Assembly: GCA_963082975.1 (NCBI GenBank)
Contig: OY720348.1
Coordinates: forward strand, 54,029,564-54,093,563
Direction of reading: 5' to 3'
Length of the DNA stretch: 64,000 nt
Source of the DNA: Labia minor
Lineage: Eukaryota; Arthropoda; Insecta; Dermaptera; Spongiphoridae
A program made the position numbers and the translations under genes. The notes beneath the pieces were generated by a model. It was not told the DNA's origin and made no database searches. It saw only the letters and a program-made list of their open reading frames with translations. The number at the start of each line of letters is the position of its first letter. Position 1 is the stretch's first letter. Positions 21,697 to 33,860 of the stretch are shown here, piece by piece.

Positions 21697-22301
21697 TTTT
21701 TACTATCTCGTAAGAGATAGTATTGCGATCACGAAAATTTTCGATGTTGAGATTTTGATGATTTTATACGTTTTAAAGGTTCCTGAATCATTTTCACTAA
21801 GGTTGAGAAAAATGTCTGTGTGTGTGTGTGTGTGTGTATGTAGTCAAGATTACGCAAAAACAGTTTGAACTAGAATGATCAAATTTGGTACATGAGCATT
21901 ATTCAAAATTCGTAGTTTTCTATCAACTTTTGAGAAATGTAGCTCAATCGGAAGACTATCATTACTTACAACGTTTTGATTTTTTTCCTCTAAAGTGACC
22001 GTAAAAATAAAGATATATGTTTGATAATTTTTCACATGATTAATAATTGTATAAAACTGCTATATATAGAATTTCAGCTTGATTGATTCGCTGAAATTAC
22101 CAGAATTAATTTTTTAACACTGCAAATCTCACGCACCAACACGTGACGTGGTGCAATCAACAAAAAGCCAAACATGCGCTGGTTTAATATTTATTATTTA
22201 TAATTTATAATTAATTAAATTTAATTTAAATATAATATATTATGTTATTTAATCGAATTCTCAAATTGCGAGATAGTCGAGTGGAGACACTCCAGCTAAT
22301 T
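21697..22301 (+). repeat. HINE-A copy (family description)
   Basis: Most complete A copy, about 605 bp. Order: T-run; 5' hairpin CTATCTC-GTAA-GAGATAG (CTATCTC-GCCA-GAGATAG in other copies), whose start ACTATCTCGC is repeated inverted near the 3' end as GCGAGATAGT; GATTTTGATG block; ACTAAGGTTGAGAAAAATGT; (GT)n at 21817-21837; ATGATCAAATTTGGTACATG phrase; TTTCCTCTAAAGTGACCG; GCTATATATAGAATTTCAGC; CACGTGACGTGG block; AT-rich segment; GCGAGATAGT; hairpin GAGTG-GAGA-CACTC; CCAGC and an AT/T-rich end. No protein-coding capacity. The plan matches Helentron-associated (HINE/DINE-like) elements, so mobilisation would need a Rep-helicase supplied elsewhere. Confidence 0.85.
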
Positions 22302-22779
22302 TTTATTTCTAATGCATACATTTTTTTGATATTATATTGTGTTTCCTATTTTTATTACTAATTTTATAGATTATGATAAATTATATTTCACACTAAAATA
22401 TTTTAAATAAAAAATTATGATGTATGATTTCCTTAGGCATAAATGCCCTTTATTGCCAGGATAACTCTAATTTAAAATAATAATCAAACCTATGATTTTT
22501 TTTTCCCTAACTTATTTTCCTAAGCTTATTTATTTTATTCGATAAATTTAATAATTATAAATTATGTAAATGTCTATTGTATTTTAACCAGATATCTAGA
22601 CTCGAAAACTTAGTTGTTTATTTGTGGCGACCGTAGAATCTGAAGTAGATATCTTTTGTAATAGGATTATAGAGATGAAACTTATCTTTACCCATAATTT
22701 CCATATATTTTAGAAATTATATAAAGGCAGCTTGTCTATATTGCTAAATTAATATTCTTTTATTCAGTTTATTTAATTC

Positions 22780-22812
<33 letters not shown>

Positions 22813-23564
22813 TTAATTTAATTAATATATTATTCAATTTTATATAGATTTAATAGGTAATTTAATAGATAATTGATTAGTTACGTAAAATTAATTAATA
22901 ATAAATTTATTTATTTTATTTCTTATAATTATATTAATATAGTCAAAATCTTTAAATTATATATCTATATAATTAATATTCATTCAATAATAGATTAAAT
23001 ATAATTTATTGGATTCAAATATTTTTAATTAAGAGCGGTATCAACATAAAGAGAAGAAAATAAGTAGAATTTTCATTCGTTATTGTGGCTTTAAACTTTT
23101 TTTTTTTTGTTTCTTTTTCCCTTAAGCCTAAATGAAATTTTCCTTTGGAAATTCTGTTCTGATAAATCTTGTAAGATCAGTGCGGAGAACCTAAGACAAT
23201 AAGACCGTTGTGGACATTGGACGAATGCTCCCATTTACCCCCTAAAAAGAGGATTCAATATGTTCGCATTAGAGAAAAAAATACCAAATTTATTTCTAAT
23301 ATGAAACTCCCATTTATTCTGGTTATATATATATATATATATATACATTTATATATATTATATAAATCCAATCAATCAATTTCAAACATCGATATCACTA
23401 CTAAAAAAATAATAACTAAACAAATAAAATATAATAGTAATAATAGATAATTCGTTCTAATAAATAATTAGTTAAATTCAAGGGTAATTTATTTTAAAAT
23501 TAAATTATTTATTTATTGATTTAGGATTCTCCAACAATTTTCTCATCTAAATATGCTTTATTTA
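22302..23564. other. AT-rich spacer, no gene seen
   Basis: (TA)n at 22783-22812 and 23325-23345. A mixed-composition stretch at 23130-23320 has no recognised feature; the 80-codon ORF there runs into the TA repeat and is not supported. Confidence 0.55.
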
Positions 23565-24180
23565 TTACTATCTCGCCATCACGAACATTTTCGATGTCGA
23601 GTTTTTGATGTTTTTTTACGTTTTGAAGGTTCCTAAGTCATTTTAACTAAGTTTGAGAAAAATGTCTCTATGTATCTCTCTCTGTGTGTGTGTGTGTGTG
23701 TGTATGTAGACAAGATTACGCAAAAACGGTTTGAGCTAGAATAATGAAATTTGGTATATGGGCATTATTCAAAATTAGTAGTTTTCTGTCAACTTTTGAG
23801 AAATGAAGCTTTTTCGGAAGAGGGTCATTACCTACAACGTTTTTACTTTTTTTCCTCTAAACTGACCGTAAAAATATTTATAGATATATGTTTGAGAGTT
23901 TTTCACATGAGATTAGAAATTGTCTAAAACTGCTATATATAGAATTTCAGCTTGATTGAATCGCTGAAAGTACCGGAATTAATTTTTTAACACTGCAAAT
24001 GGCGCCCCATCATGTGACGTAGTGCCATCAACAAAGACCCAAACACGCGCTGGTTTAATAAATATTATTTAGTAATTTTAATATGTAATTTAATTAATTA
24101 AATTTAATTTAAATATAATATATTTGTTAATTAATACAATTCAAATTTGCGATATAGTCGAGTAGAGACATTCCATATTT
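23565..24180 (+). repeat. HINE-A copy
   Basis: Starts TTACTATCTCGCCATC, with the 5' hairpin shortened, and ends GCGATATAGTCGAGTAGAGACATTCC followed by T-rich DNA. GT tract at 23684-23703. It shares the variant GGCGCCCCATCATGTGACG with the copy at 20756-21373, so these two belong to one subfamily. Confidence 0.9.
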
Positions 24181-25062
24181 TTTTTTTTTATTTAGAAAAC
24201 AATTATAATATTTTAAATGAATTTTAATTAATACTGCATCAGAGTAGTGTTAGATAAAAAAATTTTCTTTATAATTTCGTCAGAGATGTAGAAGTCTGAC
24301 ACAATAGTATCAGTTCACTGTTTGTGTAGCTATACCCCGATAACGATGGCTCTATACCCCTTGAAGGGATTTTTATAATGCAAATAGAAATCAATTAAGA
24401 ATTAACATGATTAATCAATCATATTAAGGATGTTTCGCTCTTACTCGCAATTAGAATAGAATTAAAAAAATAATAAAAATCATTTATAAAAAAAAAACAT
24501 TGAAAATTTAAATTAAATTATTGTTTATAAATTTAGTTTGAGAATATTTTGGATTTAATTTAGTTAATTAATGAATATAATTATCAAAGTAACATTATCC
24601 AAGCATGTTATTGAAAAATTATAATTGTTTTGCTAAATTTCTATCTTAGATTATTAATTCAAGAATGAAGTTATCTGCCCACAAAACCTCATCTTTAATT
24701 TTCTAACATAGTCATTCATAAATATCAAATAATTAGATGGAGCATTATCTTAAAAGCTGAATCTTACTTTTAAGTGTCTTTATCATTAAAATGAATAAGT
24801 GTAATAAATTTTTTTCTTTTTGAAATATCTGGTCACGATTAAAATTAACTCTTTTTAAAATTCTTATTCAAATGGTTTTAGTTAAAAGGAGGGAGGGGGG
24901 GGGATGGAGGAAATTATAGTAAGATGATCACGAACGTTGCTACTTTCTTGTGGGTGGGAGGTTGCTTTGAGGGAGTTTTTCTATCTTCTTTCAAATAAAA
25001 AGTTTCTTTTCAGAAAAAAAAAAGAAATGAATCCAATTAACTCGAAATTTCTTCAAAATATA
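24181..25062. other. AT-rich spacer with G-run
   Basis: Contains GGAGGGAGGGGGGGGGG near 24889-24905, a possible G-quadruplex sequence. No gene seen; the 90-codon ORF beginning at 24937 reads into (TA)n and is an artefact. Confidence 0.55.
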
Positions 25063-25064
25063 TG

Positions 25065-25130
<66 letters not shown>

Positions 25131-25133
25131 ATC
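25063..25133. repeat. (TA)n microsatellite
   Basis: About 70 bp of TA with a single interruption, the longest TA run in the window; reads as IYIYIY in an open frame. Confidence 0.95.
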
Positions 25134-25589
25134 TTTCTATTGTTTTCCATTAATTTCATATTCAATCAAGTGTTATATTAAAATTAATATAATAATATTG
25201 ATAAAATAATTTTATTTTTGATGGATTTTCTATGTATTTGAAATACATTGGAATGTACTTTTGAAATAAAAAAATAATTTGTAATCTTTTTTATAGTACT
25301 AGGATTCGTAAACATATATATATATTTATATATCATAATCCTATTAAATTTGTTGCAATTTTTTATTTTTTAATTTAGTTGATATGTGATTAAATTGTTA
25401 GAATGTTTGTATTAAAAAAAAATATACTTATTTCTATTTGATTTTTTTAAAAATGACTTTAAAAAATAGATTGATATTCATATTAATAATATATTTATTA
25501 TCACTGTCAGTATATTATATAAGGTGTATTATATATATAGTATCTTATGCTATTAACGCGATAAGAGAGGAAATCTTCATGACGTCACT
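25134..25589. other. AT-rich spacer, no gene seen
   Basis: Simple A/T sequence. GACGTCACTGGTAAGT at 25580 is donor-like but lies at the start of repeat F. Confidence 0.5.
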
Positions 25590-25800
25590 GGTAAGTAAGA
25601 ATAATTGAATAGCCTATTGTAAATATTAGTTAAAGAGATATATAAAAGGCAAAAGAGATAAATCCCAAAAAGAACTAACAAAAATAAATAAATAAATAAA
25701 TAATTCAATTAATTATTATTTCTTTGTTTTGAATTAATTTATCATATTTTTTATTTTGTGATTAAATAATAGCTTATATATATATATATATATATATAGG
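25590..25800 (+). repeat. Family F copy
   Basis: GATATATAAAAGGCAAAAGAGATAAATCCC then TTGATTAATTTATCATAT-like sequence and GTGATTAAATAATAGCTTATAT match 39060-39120 joined to 39770-39865. This copy has no HINE-B insertion and so represents the empty site. It ends in (TA)n. Confidence 0.65.
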
Positions 25801-25825
25801 AGAAAAATCAGAATGGTCATCAATT

Positions 25826-26010
25826 GCATAGCCTATGGTTGTGAAAACTGCTTTATTTATGTAGAAATTTGGGTTTCAATAGATTTACAACAATTGTATA
25901 ATTAAAAATTAAAATTTTTAAAACCAGCCCCTGTATCTCTGCAACGTTCCATTGTCAACATCCTGTATTTTTGCCTACCAAAATATCGGATGTATATATA
26001 AACAATACTT
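25826..26010 (+). repeat. Family E copy
   Basis: Shares CTATGGTTGTGAAAAC, a TTTAAAACC-type middle and CGGATGTATATATAAACAAT with 40176-40375. In both places E follows F, so E and F may be one longer element. Confidence 0.6.
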
Positions 26011-29004
26011 TTTCCCTAAATATTTTAATATATATATATATATATATATATAGTAATAAAATAAATAATTAAATGATTGATAAAATTCACATAAATTACA
26101 TGAATATTTCACTTTTTTATTGATTTAATTTATCTATAGTATTAATTAACATTATAAATTAAAATTTTTAATAAAAATAATTGAGAATTGTTTTTTTAAT
26201 TATTATTATTAGAGTGAATTTACAAAAAAAAAAAAAAAAAAAAAAAAAAAATTATTTTAGTAATAGAGATTAATTCAAATTTTTTTTTAAAAAAAAAACC
26301 TAAGTAATGTTCAAAATAAGTTTCTTTTGATTTTTACCGATTAAGTTGGAATTTTTTTCTCTTTCGGTTCATTTCCATAAAATAGCTACCAATCATTTTT
26401 TAGAAAAAAACCAAAGTAGACATATATCGACATCAATCTCCACTTTGAAAAAGAAAACGTCAGACTGTTATTGTTTATATTTATATTTTTGTTTATTGTT
26501 TTCATGTTTTGTTCAGTGTATTTTTCTTTCTTCTGTTATTCTTTATTTTTTTTCTCTGTTAGAATATTTATTTATGTTTTTTTTTTTATTATTTTGTTTT
26601 TTGTTTAGTTTCTCTCTGATAGCCAATAATGTTTGGTTTCTTTTTTCTATCTTAAAGAGAGAAAGCTATATGCAAAATTAAATGGGGTTGATTTCATTAA
26701 ACTACAGGGATGACTTTTCATTGAAATGAGCCAATCGAATGTAAAACATTTTAGCATAAATAAACAGTGGGTTAATTTTATTTTTTATTTATTTATTTTT
26801 TTTATTTTATGAACACAATGCATAGATAAATAAAAGAAATAAATGTCAAAAATATATCGGTATATAAATATTTTAGTAAAGGAAAATAATAAATAAATCA
26901 AAAATATTTACCAAATTATTCAAATGAGGATTGTAAAAGTAATTGATTTATTCGAAAGTATTTTAAACAGTTTTTTGTAAAAAAAATTACAAAATTGAAA
27001 CGTGAAGAACTGTGAAATTCCGCATATCGATAATGAATCGGTATTACAATACCTTTACTGTCAAAAAACTATCCTCCGATTACCTGTAAAGGATGCTGGG
27101 TGGGATTATATAACCCAATAAAGTGCTTTTAACGCTTCATTTACTAGTTACAAAATAAAATCGACGTTTTTATTTCTATTTAGGGAGTGTAATAATTTAA
27201 TGTTCTGATCTAGAGGGCATCTATTAACTAAGTTTGCAGTATAGACTACCAGTTATAAAGAGTATGTATAATAAATACCTAAAACTATTATATTTTCGAT
27301 TAGTTTTTAATATTTACTATAAAATTTTTAGAAATTTCTAAAATAAATAATCATTGTGACATTTCTAGAGAAGAGTATAGAGTTGATGAAACCTTTTGTA
27401 TCTTACATCTTTCTCTCTTTCTCTCTTTCTATTAATGCTTGGCTTGTATAATAGATTCTCCTGATTGCATTTTAATTTGGTTGCTCGGCGAGCAAAGTTA
27501 TTAATTTTCAAGACAAAATTACCAAATCCCAAGGAAGTAAGAATGATTCACGAATTTATAAAATACTTTGTCAACCCCCACCACATCACTTTCACTTCCT
27601 GCTTGGTGAATTTTCATTTTACTTTCAAGCTATCTAATTTAGAGATTGATGACGATTTACTAATTTGAGAATATGAAGATAACAACGGTAGAGATCCTTT
27701 AGAAAGAGATTATAAAAAAAGGGAAATACTAAAAATTAATCCCGATGTTTTTTAATAAAAATAATAAAAAAACTAAGAGTTCAAGTTTATTGTATGTTTA
27801 GAAATGTTTTTGATTTTATTTTCAAAAAGTAATATAAATAATTTAATATTGTTTTTTTTATATATGTCAAGAAAATAATAGAAAAAATTTAAAAAAATAT
27901 ATTGTCAATTTTTTTTTAAATTGAATATTTAGAATTTTTTTTTTTTTGAAAATATAATGGATTTTTTCTAGCACCTTGAATATAGGCAATCCATTGTACG
28001 ACTTGCATCCGTTTTCCCTTCTTATCATCATAGTTTCATTGTTTTTCATCCAATTTCGACGAAACTTGATCTTTTAACATTCTATATCATTCTAAATCAT
28101 TTAATTTATTATTTTATTATAAAGTGAACTTATTATTAATTTTATTATTATTATTATTATTATTTTATATACATAGAACCAGTATAAAATTGTTTCAATT
28201 AATTAATCATTCTTTATTTCAAATTTTTATTAAAAAACTTTCACTTATTATGAAATTCAAGGAATTTCTATTTAAAAACTGATTTAATTATTTGAATTTT
28301 CTATATAAAAAGTTTTATTATATTCAAAAAAGTTATTTCAAAATAAAAGAGAGTAATTTTTTAGACATATTTATATATAAGAATTATATTGGCTAATTCC
28401 AATAAATAAATTTTATTTTAATTTAACTTGCATTATAAAAAATCATAGCATACATGTTAATTTTCACTGAGATTAACTTCTTTTATGTTTTTTCTTTTAT
28501 TTTTCTTTTTTTCTACTATACCATTTACTTACTCATTTGAAAAACGTATAACTCTTAAATTCAGTAAAAATTAATCCTCAGAGACTCATCATTCTTTGGA
28601 TCACGTTTAACATAAAACTCTTGTAAAATTTCTGGACTCAATTAGGTTCTTTCCGTTTTAATTTAAAAGAATAACACTTCTGAACAGAATATTTGGTACT
28701 GTAAATGATCATAAATCCGTAAATAAATTTTGGAATGCATATAAAATTTAAGGTGAGGCTATATAATTTGGTCTCTTATGAAATAATCGGTTTTTTTCCT
28801 TCCTGCCATTCATCTAATCGCATGAATCATTTTTTATTAAGACAGCTTCACGCTTTGAAGCCATGTGTCGAAGTTTTCACGACCAAGTGCTTATATATAT
28901 ATATATACTTTCCTTTCAAATCAATATAATTTTTTTTAATATTCAATCCTCAGCCTGGGGCCATAACTTACCAGAGAGGCAAGTTTTTAAGCTTGACAAA
29001 TAAA
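26011..29004. other. 3-kb AT-rich spacer, no gene seen
   Basis: Contains (TA)n at 26030-26053, an A-run of about 27 at 26224-26250, T-rich coding-like but low-complexity sequence at 26460-26640 (Phe/Leu/Ser ORF, rejected) and (TTA)n at 28147-28164. Small mixed-composition patches at 27000-27130, 27450-27670 and 27960-28080 contain no recognised domain, RNA or repeat. Confidence 0.55.
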
Positions 29005-29903
29005 ATATGCTGGAGTGTCTCCTCTCCACTATCCCACAATTTAAATTGGGTTAAATAACATATATTATTTTTAGATTAAATTTAATTAATTATAAATAAG
29101 GGGCAGCATGGCTGAGTGGGTAGAGTACTAGATTTCTACACAGGAAGCCCGAGTTCGAATCCCAGCATAGAACTCAAGATTATATATTTATTTAATTTAA
29201 TTTAATAATTTAATAATTAATAAATTAATAAATATAAAAAAAAATTTTAATTCAATTTAACATCGGCTGCCCCACCGAAGAAGGCAAGGGGAAACCACTT
29301 CGGTCAAATTTTCCCATGAACACCCTATGACTCCTGTGGAGTTATTAGGGCCACGACACTTCCGCTAGGAAGTTATCGACAACGAAGAAGAAGAATTATA
29401 AATTAAAATTAATAAATAATATTTATTACACCAGCGGGTGTTTGCCTCTTTGTTGATGGCACCACGTCACGTGCTGGTGCGTGATTGTCAGTCAACGTGA
29501 TAAAAAATTAATTCCGGTACTTTCAGCGATTCAATCAAGCTGAAATTCTATATCTAGCAGTTTTATACAATTTTTAATCATGTGAAAAACTATCAAACAT
29601 ATATCTTTATTTTTACAGTCAATTAGAGGAAAAAAATGAATATGGTAGGTAATGACCCTCTTCCGGATGAGCTACATTTCTCAAAACATGATAGAAAACT
29701 ACGAATTTTGAATTAATGCCCGTGTACCAAATTTCATGATTCTAGCTCAAACATGTTTTTGCGTAATCTTGTCTACACACACAGACATTTTTCTCAAACT
29801 TAGTGAAAATGACTAAGGAACCTTAAAAACGTATAAAAATATCAAAATCTCGACATCGAAAATTTTCGTGATCGCAATACTATTTCTGGCGAGATAATAA
29901 AAA
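29005..29903 (-). repeat. HINE-A copy split by SINE T
   Basis: Reverse orientation, from ATATGCTGGAGTGTCTCC (3' end) to TTTCTGGCGAGATAATAAAAA (5' end). It is interrupted at about 29099-29396 by SINE T inside the AT-rich segment. Without the insert it is about 600 bp. The GTGACGTGG block and the CA tract are normal. Confidence 0.92.
29099..29396 (+). repeat. SINE T, tRNA-derived, inserted in HINE-A
   Basis: Head GGGGCAGCATGGCTGAGTGG contains a good RNA polymerase III box A (TGGCTGAGTGG), and GAGTTCGAATCCC is a good box B, about 35 bp apart as in tRNA. The body has an AT-rich stretch, then CGGCTGCCCCACCGAAGAAG, GGGGAAACCACTTCGG and a GAAGAAGAA tail. AATTATAAAT flanks both sides (about 29086-29096 and 29394-29403) and occurs only once in undisturbed family A, so it is the target duplication. 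Only copy in the window. Confidence 0.88.
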
Positions 29904-30000
29904 CAGTATTCATATATAATAATGTTTAGAAATATTTTATTAGTTAAAATATTTCAAATAACAGTTAATTTATAATTGGTTATTTCAGTGTTAATATTCA

Positions 30001-30047
<47 letters not shown>

Positions 30048-30711
30048 TTTAAAAATAATTCATCAATACTTTTTAAAGTGGATTTTATAAATTTTTTCCA
30101 AAAATATATTACAAAGAAAAGATAGAAAAATAAAGATCCATTTATGATTTTATAAATTGAATAGTGAAGAATTAAATAAGGGTGGGAAAAAAAATAAGTT
30201 AAATGAACTGTAAGTTTAAAATTCATTTCGAAGTCAATTAAACTTTTTATTTATTGGAATTTTTGGGATGTTTAGTATAAAAAAAAATGTCTACAAAAAG
30301 ACTCAATCCTGTTAATCACTTTTATTCACCCCTACACTTTCCTTTGTATGTGCTTTATAGCATATATATACATCAACCGAAACTTCTCTCTGGATTCAAC
30401 TAATCTCTTTTAATTCCCTTTTGTTCTTTTCGGATCTTTTTAATGGTTCTTTCATTACTCTATGATAACCTTTTCATCACGAGAAAATCCGATTGAATTA
30501 GATGAAGTCCGATTGGACTAAGGCATAAGAGAAAGAGAGGGAGAGAAGAAAACCGAATGGAATCCAACCACTAAAAAAGATAACTAAACTCTATTGAAAT
30601 ACCAATTCAAAACCACCAATAAACGATTCAAAAGTTAATAATAATAATAATAAAAGAAATTTGTTTAATGACATAAAGTATAAAATAAAATAATTTTATA
30701 AATAAAATAAT
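29904..30711. other. AT-rich spacer, no gene seen
   Basis: (TA)n at 30005-30042; mixed patch at 30300-30560; (TAA)n at 30640-30652 next to the SINE tail. Confidence 0.6.
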
Positions 30712-30957
30712 CTATGACTGTTGTACATCCTATACAATGACAGCACCTATCAAGTTGGTTATATTAATTTTGTGTCTTATGATCAAAGGAACGGGTCCTA
30801 TCAACCTGTGTCTTGATTTTCTTGAACGGAGGTACAACATTTTTAACTGGGTTGACTCCGTTCCATTGACTTCAGCTAGAACAATTTACTTGCCAGCCCC
30901 AGGACCTAAACCCGGGACAACAAAGATGTGAGTTAACACTGTTAACCACCAAGCTAT
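30712..30957 (-). repeat. SINE S copy
   Basis: Reverse orientation from the tail GACTGTTGTACATCCTATAC to the head GTTAACACTGTTAACCACCA. It includes CAACCTGTGTCTTGATTTTC and ACTGGGTTGACTCCG. The stretch with the constant AAGTAGC is shortened. A 64-codon ORF across it is a repeat product. Confidence 0.88.
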
Positions 30958-31452
30958 GTGGAATTTTTATTACAAAAATAGTTGTGAATATAATTACAAT
31001 TTTATGAAGCGGATAATTGAATTATTTTAAAATTTTAAAAATTATATTATATATTTATATGTTATTTGAAAATAGAATAGATAAGGTTTTCTTTCAGTAA
31101 GATAAGAATGAACTATATTTCAGATCTTCCATAATTCATGAAAATAATTAAATTCAATTATCATTTAATTTATTATAATTCTTTCATCAATTATGCTTGA
31201 TTGTTAAGCTTTATCCGATTATTAATAACATAATCTTATATATAAAAATTTAATTTACCTTCCAAAGGAAAGTGGGGAGTAAAGTAAACTTTTGCTATGA
31301 TTAAGATGTTTCATTGATAGCAGGATATAAAATCCATTGGTATATTAATATCTAATAATTAATATCTAATGAAATTTCGAGTAATTAGATTCTAATTATT
31401 CGGAATTTCATTTGAAAAAAATGATAATGTCCTTGATTATATTGCAACCGAT
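30958..31452. other. AT-rich spacer, no gene seen
   Basis: Simple A/T sequence; no feature. Confidence 0.6.
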
Positions 31453-31737
31453 ATATCGTAGGGTGTTGGTTAACTGTGTTAATCTACATTCTCGTGGTCC
31501 TGGGTTCAATTCCCGGGCCTGGTAAAGAGATTTTCTTTAGCTGGGGTCTGTGGGACAGAGTCAACCCAGCTTCCGGAATCAAAATTTGCGTAGCTACTTG
31601 ACAAAAAGTAGTGCCTCCGTTCAAGATAATCAAGGTAAAGGTTGATAGGACCCGTTCTACTGATCATCGAACACCTAATGAATAAAACCAAATTGATAGA
31701 AGATGTCCTTGCGCAGGATGTATAAAAGTTTGAGGCT

Positions 31738-31740
<3 letters not shown>
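31453..31740 (+). repeat. SINE S copy (family description)
   Basis: Best copy, about 285 bp. The tRNA-like head GGTGTTGGTTAACTGTGTTA is followed by GGTCCTGGGTTCAATTCCC, which contains a perfect box B (GGTTCAATTCC). The body has GACAGAGTCAACCCAGC and GTAGCTACTTGACAAAAAGT, then TCAAGATAATCAAGGTAAAGG and CTACTGATCATCGAACACC. The 3' part CAGGATGTATAAAAGTTTGAGG leads into (TA)n. It is transcribed by RNA polymerase III if active; the LINE that would mobilise it is not identified. Nine copies or fragments lie in this window, in both orientations. Confidence 0.88.
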
Positions 31741-31770
<30 letters not shown>

Positions 31771-32630
31771 TATAATAAAAAAACAAAGTAAAACAATTGA
31801 ATAAATGGAATTAAAGAGAAAAGTTTTTTTTTTCAATTTGTATGTTGTATTGCAATAAAAGTGATGGGTAGAAAAACAACAAATGCAAGAGAGAGAGAGA
31901 GAGAGGGGGGGAGGGAAAAGAGGAGGTTGGGGTACGTGTGTGGGTGGAAATGAAAAGGACGAAGGGATTTTTACGATTAATTTATTGTATAGAATTTCAT
32001 AGAATATGAAAAGGGAGAAGGAGGAGAGGGAGTTATAGTACCTGTATCACGAATTATTCTATTTTCAAGTGTTGACATGTCATAATAGATGGATTAAATG
32101 GCCATTATTATTTGGCAATAGTTTTAATCCGAGAATATATTAAATATTGTGGATTTTATTATCATATACAAGTTATTTATTGGTAAACCAAAAAAATAAA
32201 AAATCAGTCCTACTTGTTTTATTCATTTGTTGAATTTATCAATTCGTTATAAATATACCCACTAACAAATACAGGGTTTTATTTATTTATTTTTTTATTA
32301 TTTATTAATTTTCGTTAATGATATGAATTCAATTAAAGAGGAAAGTAAATAGATTTAATAAAAAAAAAAAAAAGAATTTAACCCATTGATTTTTTATGTC
32401 CCACTCTATTTCAAATAACATATTATTATAATTTTTTTTTATTTTTATAGGATTAAGTATTTAAAATATAATATATAATATTGATAATTAATTTATTTAT
32501 ATTTGTATAGTTGGACTATTTTCAAAACAATTAAATCAATCTTTAAAATTGATTCGACTTTGAAATTATTATACTATTATGATTGTAGGCGTTAATTTAA
32601 AATAAACTTAAACAACTATAATTTAAAAAT
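31741..32630. other. AT-rich spacer with polypurine tract
   Basis: (TA)n at 31741-31763; polypurine (GA)n then G-rich sequence at 31889-31929; no gene seen. Confidence 0.6.
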
Positions 32631-32797
32631 AAGCTGGAGTGTCCCACAATTTAAATTGGATTAAATAACATATATTTTATTTAAATTGAATTTAATTAAT
32701 TATAAATTAAAATTAATAAATAATATTTATTAAACCAGCGCGTGTTTGGTACTTTGTTGAAGGCTCCACGTCACGTGCTTGCGCGTGATTCGCAGTC
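32631..32797 (-). repeat. HINE-A fragment, 3' quarter
   Basis: AAATAAGCTGGAGTGTCCCACAATTT to CGTGATTCGCAGTCG in reverse orientation. The sequence between the hairpin and the AT-rich part is deleted, including the 3' inverted repeat. Family C sequence begins at the internal edge. Confidence 0.85.
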
Positions 32798-32990
32798 GTA
32801 CCAGCTTGTACCATAATCCGAGGGTCACACAGCATAAAAAGTCGTGAATCTCAAATCTTTTTTCTGAAAATTTTTTTGAAAATGTTGGGAACATGGAAGT
32901 CGAAACGTATTATCAAAAACATGTGAAAATAATCCAGAAAAATCTTTTCATAATCATAACTTTAATGTAAACCTTTACGAATATATATAT
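32798..32990 (-). repeat. Family C/D-like fragment
   Basis: TTTGAAAATGTTGGGAACAT, GTCGAAACGT, then ATGTGAAAATAATCCAG, similar in order to 34930-35000. The orientation and boundaries are tentative. Confidence 0.4.
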
Positions 32991-33739
32991 TTGAATAAAT
33001 ATGTAATATATTTTGACAATTAATCAATCACTAGTACACCTAATTAATGTTTAATATAAAAATAATTGATATTGGAGTTGAAAAGGATTCGTATAAATAG
33101 AATTTATTCAATATTAATATGCATTAATAATTTATATATATATATATATATATATGGGGATTTCAAATATAATCGGGATGATCATTTAAATTATCCATTT
33201 TTATTATTAATAATACTATTGTTATTATATACTCTCATATTATATCTATTCAATAGGAGTGGAAAGATGATTATTATTATTTAAAATTGTTTAATTAACT
33301 AACATATTGACTAGGACCATGGCTTATTGATCCAGATGTTCACTAAAAGAAAATTTTAACATAAAAAATAATTTATAAAAATAAAAAACAAAATAAGTAA
33401 TAAAAAAATTTCTTAATTGTATTTATTCATAATATTTTTTATGTTTTATGTAGAAAAATTTTAATATTTAAGTTCTTTAGTCACGAAAGGAAATTATTTT
33501 TTGAGAACATTTGAGAGAATAACGCATTTTCATCAAAATTATTATCCAATATCAAAATCAAAATTTGTATAACCTGATTTTACCAGTTTTATTAAACACT
33601 TAGCTTATGAATACATATATATAAAGGATTTCGGAATATGATTCTTTTTGAACCGAAGAAAGATAAAATCACAGAGGAATGGCAGAGATTGCATAACGAA
33701 GCATTGCATGATCTCTATGCATTTCGAAAAAAATTGAAT
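32991..33739. other. AT-rich spacer, no gene seen
   Basis: (TA)n at 33132-33155. ORFs on both strands are low-complexity Ile/Leu/Tyr and not supported. Confidence 0.6.
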
Positions 33740-33860
33740 ATAAAAGAGATTTTTAAGGGAGTTAGAAGAGAATGGGTATTGGATGGACTTACATAGTTGA
33801 ATTTCGGCGCCATTTTCAAAAGATAGAGAGTTGAAATATTGTCTTTTTTCCGAGCACAAA
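33740..33860 (-). repeat. Family C fragment
   Basis: The reverse strand has ACTCTCTATCTTTTGAAAAT and GGCGCCGAAATTC, matching GACTCTCTAATTTTTGAAAA and GGCGCCGAAATGG at 34915-34949. The second GGCGCC half of the hairpin is absent. Confidence 0.5.

Noticed and set aside
24937-25209. ORFs with IYIYIYIY runs (also 29954-30226, 23208-23450, 41719-41943)
   Set aside because: (TA)n microsatellites are open in several frames; not genes.
26346-26681. 111-codon ORF rich in Phe, Leu, Ser and Cys
   Set aside because: T-rich low-complexity DNA gives membrane-protein-like translations; no start context, splice sites or motif.
29099-29175. A functional tRNA gene
   Set aside because: Box A and box B are good but the acceptor arms do not pair as in a tRNA and the unit continues into a SINE body with target duplication.
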